This document shows, piece by piece, positions 61,860-64,000 of a stretch of DNA of 64,000 nucleotides. Position numbers and translations under genes: made by a program. The notes beneath the pieces were generated by a model. The model made no database searches and had not been told where the DNA came from. It saw nothing but the letters and a program-made list of their open reading frames with translations. The stretch comes from Brienomyrus brachyistius. Lineage: Eukaryota > Chordata > Actinopteri > Osteoglossiformes > Mormyridae. The stretch is from assembly GCF_023856365.1 (NCBI RefSeq), contig NC_064543.1, positions 9,961,459-10,025,458 on the forward strand, read 5' to 3'. Numbering within the stretch: the first letter of the stretch is position 1; each line of letters starts with the position of its first letter.

Positions 61860-64000
61860 CCGTTAAATAATTTAAAACTGTATAAAATTACAGCTATTTG
61901 AAAATGTAAAATACCCTTTAATTTGATGTAAATTAATTAGTACATAAAAATATAAGTATCTTATCACTAAAACTTATGACTCTAGACCAGTTGTGTACTG
62001 AGATCCAACTGTGTAATTAAATCAAGGTAAGCTGTGGTTTCCCATCATCCGGGTGCATGAAACAGGTATTGATGTATGAAAATGCCAGAACCTTCTTACC
62101 GCGAACCATAGCTTTAGTTGGCTAACCCTAAATTTGGGATTTAGGGTAACAGGACAGGCTGCCGGCAAGTATGCAACATGGTATTAATAAGACCAACCAA
62201 CAGAACCGTAGTACAATACAATTCTGACAGAAACGTTGAGGCATGCCTAATGGCAGATAAAGAATTTAATTACCACCCCAAAGACCAATTAATTAGGGAC
62301 TGCGATTGAAGAAAATCAGCATACAAAGTGGATCTCTACGAGGTGGATTAAGAATCCTGTCATAGACACTGTTAATTAGACCCTACACATCATTAATTGA
62401 AACTACAGTTGATTTATCACTGTTTCGTGGTAAAAAATTTTTTTTGCCATACAGCCTGCTGAGATACTAAATCTATGCGTCAATAATATGAATATACACT
62501 GTGCATGGAGTATGACTAAATTAAGAATTTATGTCAGCCACTGCCTTTAAGGTCTTACGTACAAGGTTTAATTTAATATGGTTTGGTAGCATCACAAAGC
62601 TGAATTATTGTCTAGTGCCACTGATCTTCACAGAGAAGCAGACAGTGTTTGTTTCTATATTTAATACCAGTCCTTTCTTTACCTGAGGAAACTGAACTCC
62701 CTGCTGGCTTAATCTAATTAGGAGTCTCTTGCAAGGCTGAGCCACGTCCTCGGCAAAGGTCCGGGCCCTCTGACACCGAGGGCTTGGCATATTACAGCTA
62801 GAAGCCAATTTAGGTCTATGGCATGTGACGCTATACACAGATCCAGGACATTTTCGGTCCAGATTAAAGCCTAACGAGACTGTAATGTTCGGAGAGGGCT
62901 GCTTGGGTGGAGCTGGCAGTCAGCCCTGAATCTCACGGAAAAGCCAAGAAAGGCATGTCTGTGGCAGGTGATGTTGACACGTATTTAATTAAAATGCAGG
63001 GCAAACAATTCCAGAACCGCATCAAGAACACAGTATGAATATTAAGCTGCTTTAAGGGACAAAGACGGTGAGCGGAGTGACCTAGAAGGGAGGGTCAGGC
63101 AGTGCACACAGCACTTGCAAATCTAGAAAATGTAAATCACTATGCCGTAGGACTATATCTTAATTACACAGCAGGCCATTTTGGAAAATAAGGATATGAA
63201 TATGAAAATATGGATTACAGTCCACTAACTGTTCATTCATGCTGCTAAACTGTGTGTCAGTCCAGGAAATTATCTCATGTTCGGAAACAACTGTTCCTCA
63301 GATTTCCTGTAGTGAAATTTATGATCGTAGGAATATTTATTCTAAATAAGCATTTTCTTTAACATTCTTATGATGTACCACTGTGTAGTAATATTTTAAT
63401 TATTATGATATTTATGACTTCACAACTCTGTACTGAATAAGTGGTTAGTGGTTAGTGTGATCATTCATTATGATCGTATTAACAGTACACATTCAGAGCA
63501 GCTGGCGCACAGCTGGCAGCAGGGATATTTAATAATACGCTAAACGAGTAATATTGTTTTTTTCATTTCAGTAACAAATCATCTTACTGAGGAATCAGTG
63601 AGTCTTTGCAGCTCAGCTCAAAGTTCATGAAATTTTAATTCATGCTGATACTGTGAATAGACAGAAACTTAGGAGCTGAAACGCACACAAAGACAGACAC
63701 ACAAAGACACAAAGAGACTGGATTAATTGCATTAACCGCAATATTTTCTTGGTGTCTTGGTGTGGGTGTAAGGCTAGCTGTACCCAATTAGGTGTTTGCT
63801 GTTGTTTTCTTAATGATTTTTCTTTCGCTGTTTTCTGAGATGTTAGTATAAACATCATTGTAAGCTGTAAGACGGGGCCCAAAATCCTGCCATGCCGGAC
63901 CTCCTCTAGAGACGCTGGAAAGCTACAAGCACCCAGAATAGCATGTGACTGACACTGAGCAGAATGTGACGCATGCTAACTAATCACTGATGCTAACCTC
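61860..64000. other. Distal intergenic stretch, no gene supported
   Basis: AT-rich DNA. The only structure noted is a perfect 9-bp stem hairpin at 62125-62147 (ACCCTAAAT, loop ttggg, ATTTAGGGT). No coding exon recognised. Confidence 0.5.

Noticed and set aside
62125..62147. Telomere-like hairpin (TTAGGG core)
   Set aside because: Only one repeat per arm. A 9-bp stem is expected by chance in 64 kb of AT-rich DNA.

Overview
The window looks like a ray-finned fish (teleost-type) nuclear genome. The evidence is multi-exon vertebrate genes with GT-AG introns, long AT-rich intergenic stretches, many CA/GT microsatellites, tRNA-derived SINE pieces of the kind common in fish (HE1/DANA-like, with ATCC/GGAT tails), and short non-autonomous DNA transposons. 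The exact species cannot be told from sequence alone.

Three protein-coding genes can be reconstructed with confidence. foxf1 (+ strand, two coding exons, 34609-37417) encodes a 381-residue forkhead transcription factor. mthfsd (- strand, eight coding exons, 46947 down to 41326) encodes a 387-residue protein with a 5-formyl-THF cyclo-ligase-like domain and a C-terminal RRM. gas8/drc4 (- strand, eleven coding exons, 58289 down to 53207) encodes a coiled-coil subunit of the ciliary nexin-dynein regulatory complex. All exon joins keep frame and use GT-AG sites. foxf1 and mthfsd are tail to tail, the arrangement known for FOXF1-MTHFSD on human 16q24. In mammals MTHFSD is followed by FOXC2 and FOXL1; here the next gene is gas8, with no forkhead sequence between.

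Layout. 1-33.3 kb: gene-poor DNA with microsatellites, two hAT-like MITEs, a near-identical 152-bp duplication and SINE scraps. 31-34.6 kb: foxf1 5' flank, with a perfect GLI-type site in a small GC-rich island and a possible minus-strand terminal exon where mammals have the divergent lncRNA FENDRR. 34.6-38.6 kb: foxf1 and its 3' UTR. 41.3-47 kb: mthfsd. 47-53 kb: repeats. 53.2-58.4 kb: gas8, with an RFX X-box just upstream of its start. 58.4-64 kb: no certain gene; one unrecognised short ORF near 60.7 kb.

The three genes do not form one pathway. foxf1 is a mesoderm/visceral mesenchyme regulator, mthfsd a folate-enzyme-like RNA-binding protein, and gas8 a motile-cilium component. Their linkage is inherited synteny. 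I found no sign of a novel multi-gene system. The most useful leads are the candidate foxf1-divergent transcript, the GLI site, the gas8 X-box and the missing FOXC2/FOXL1 interval.
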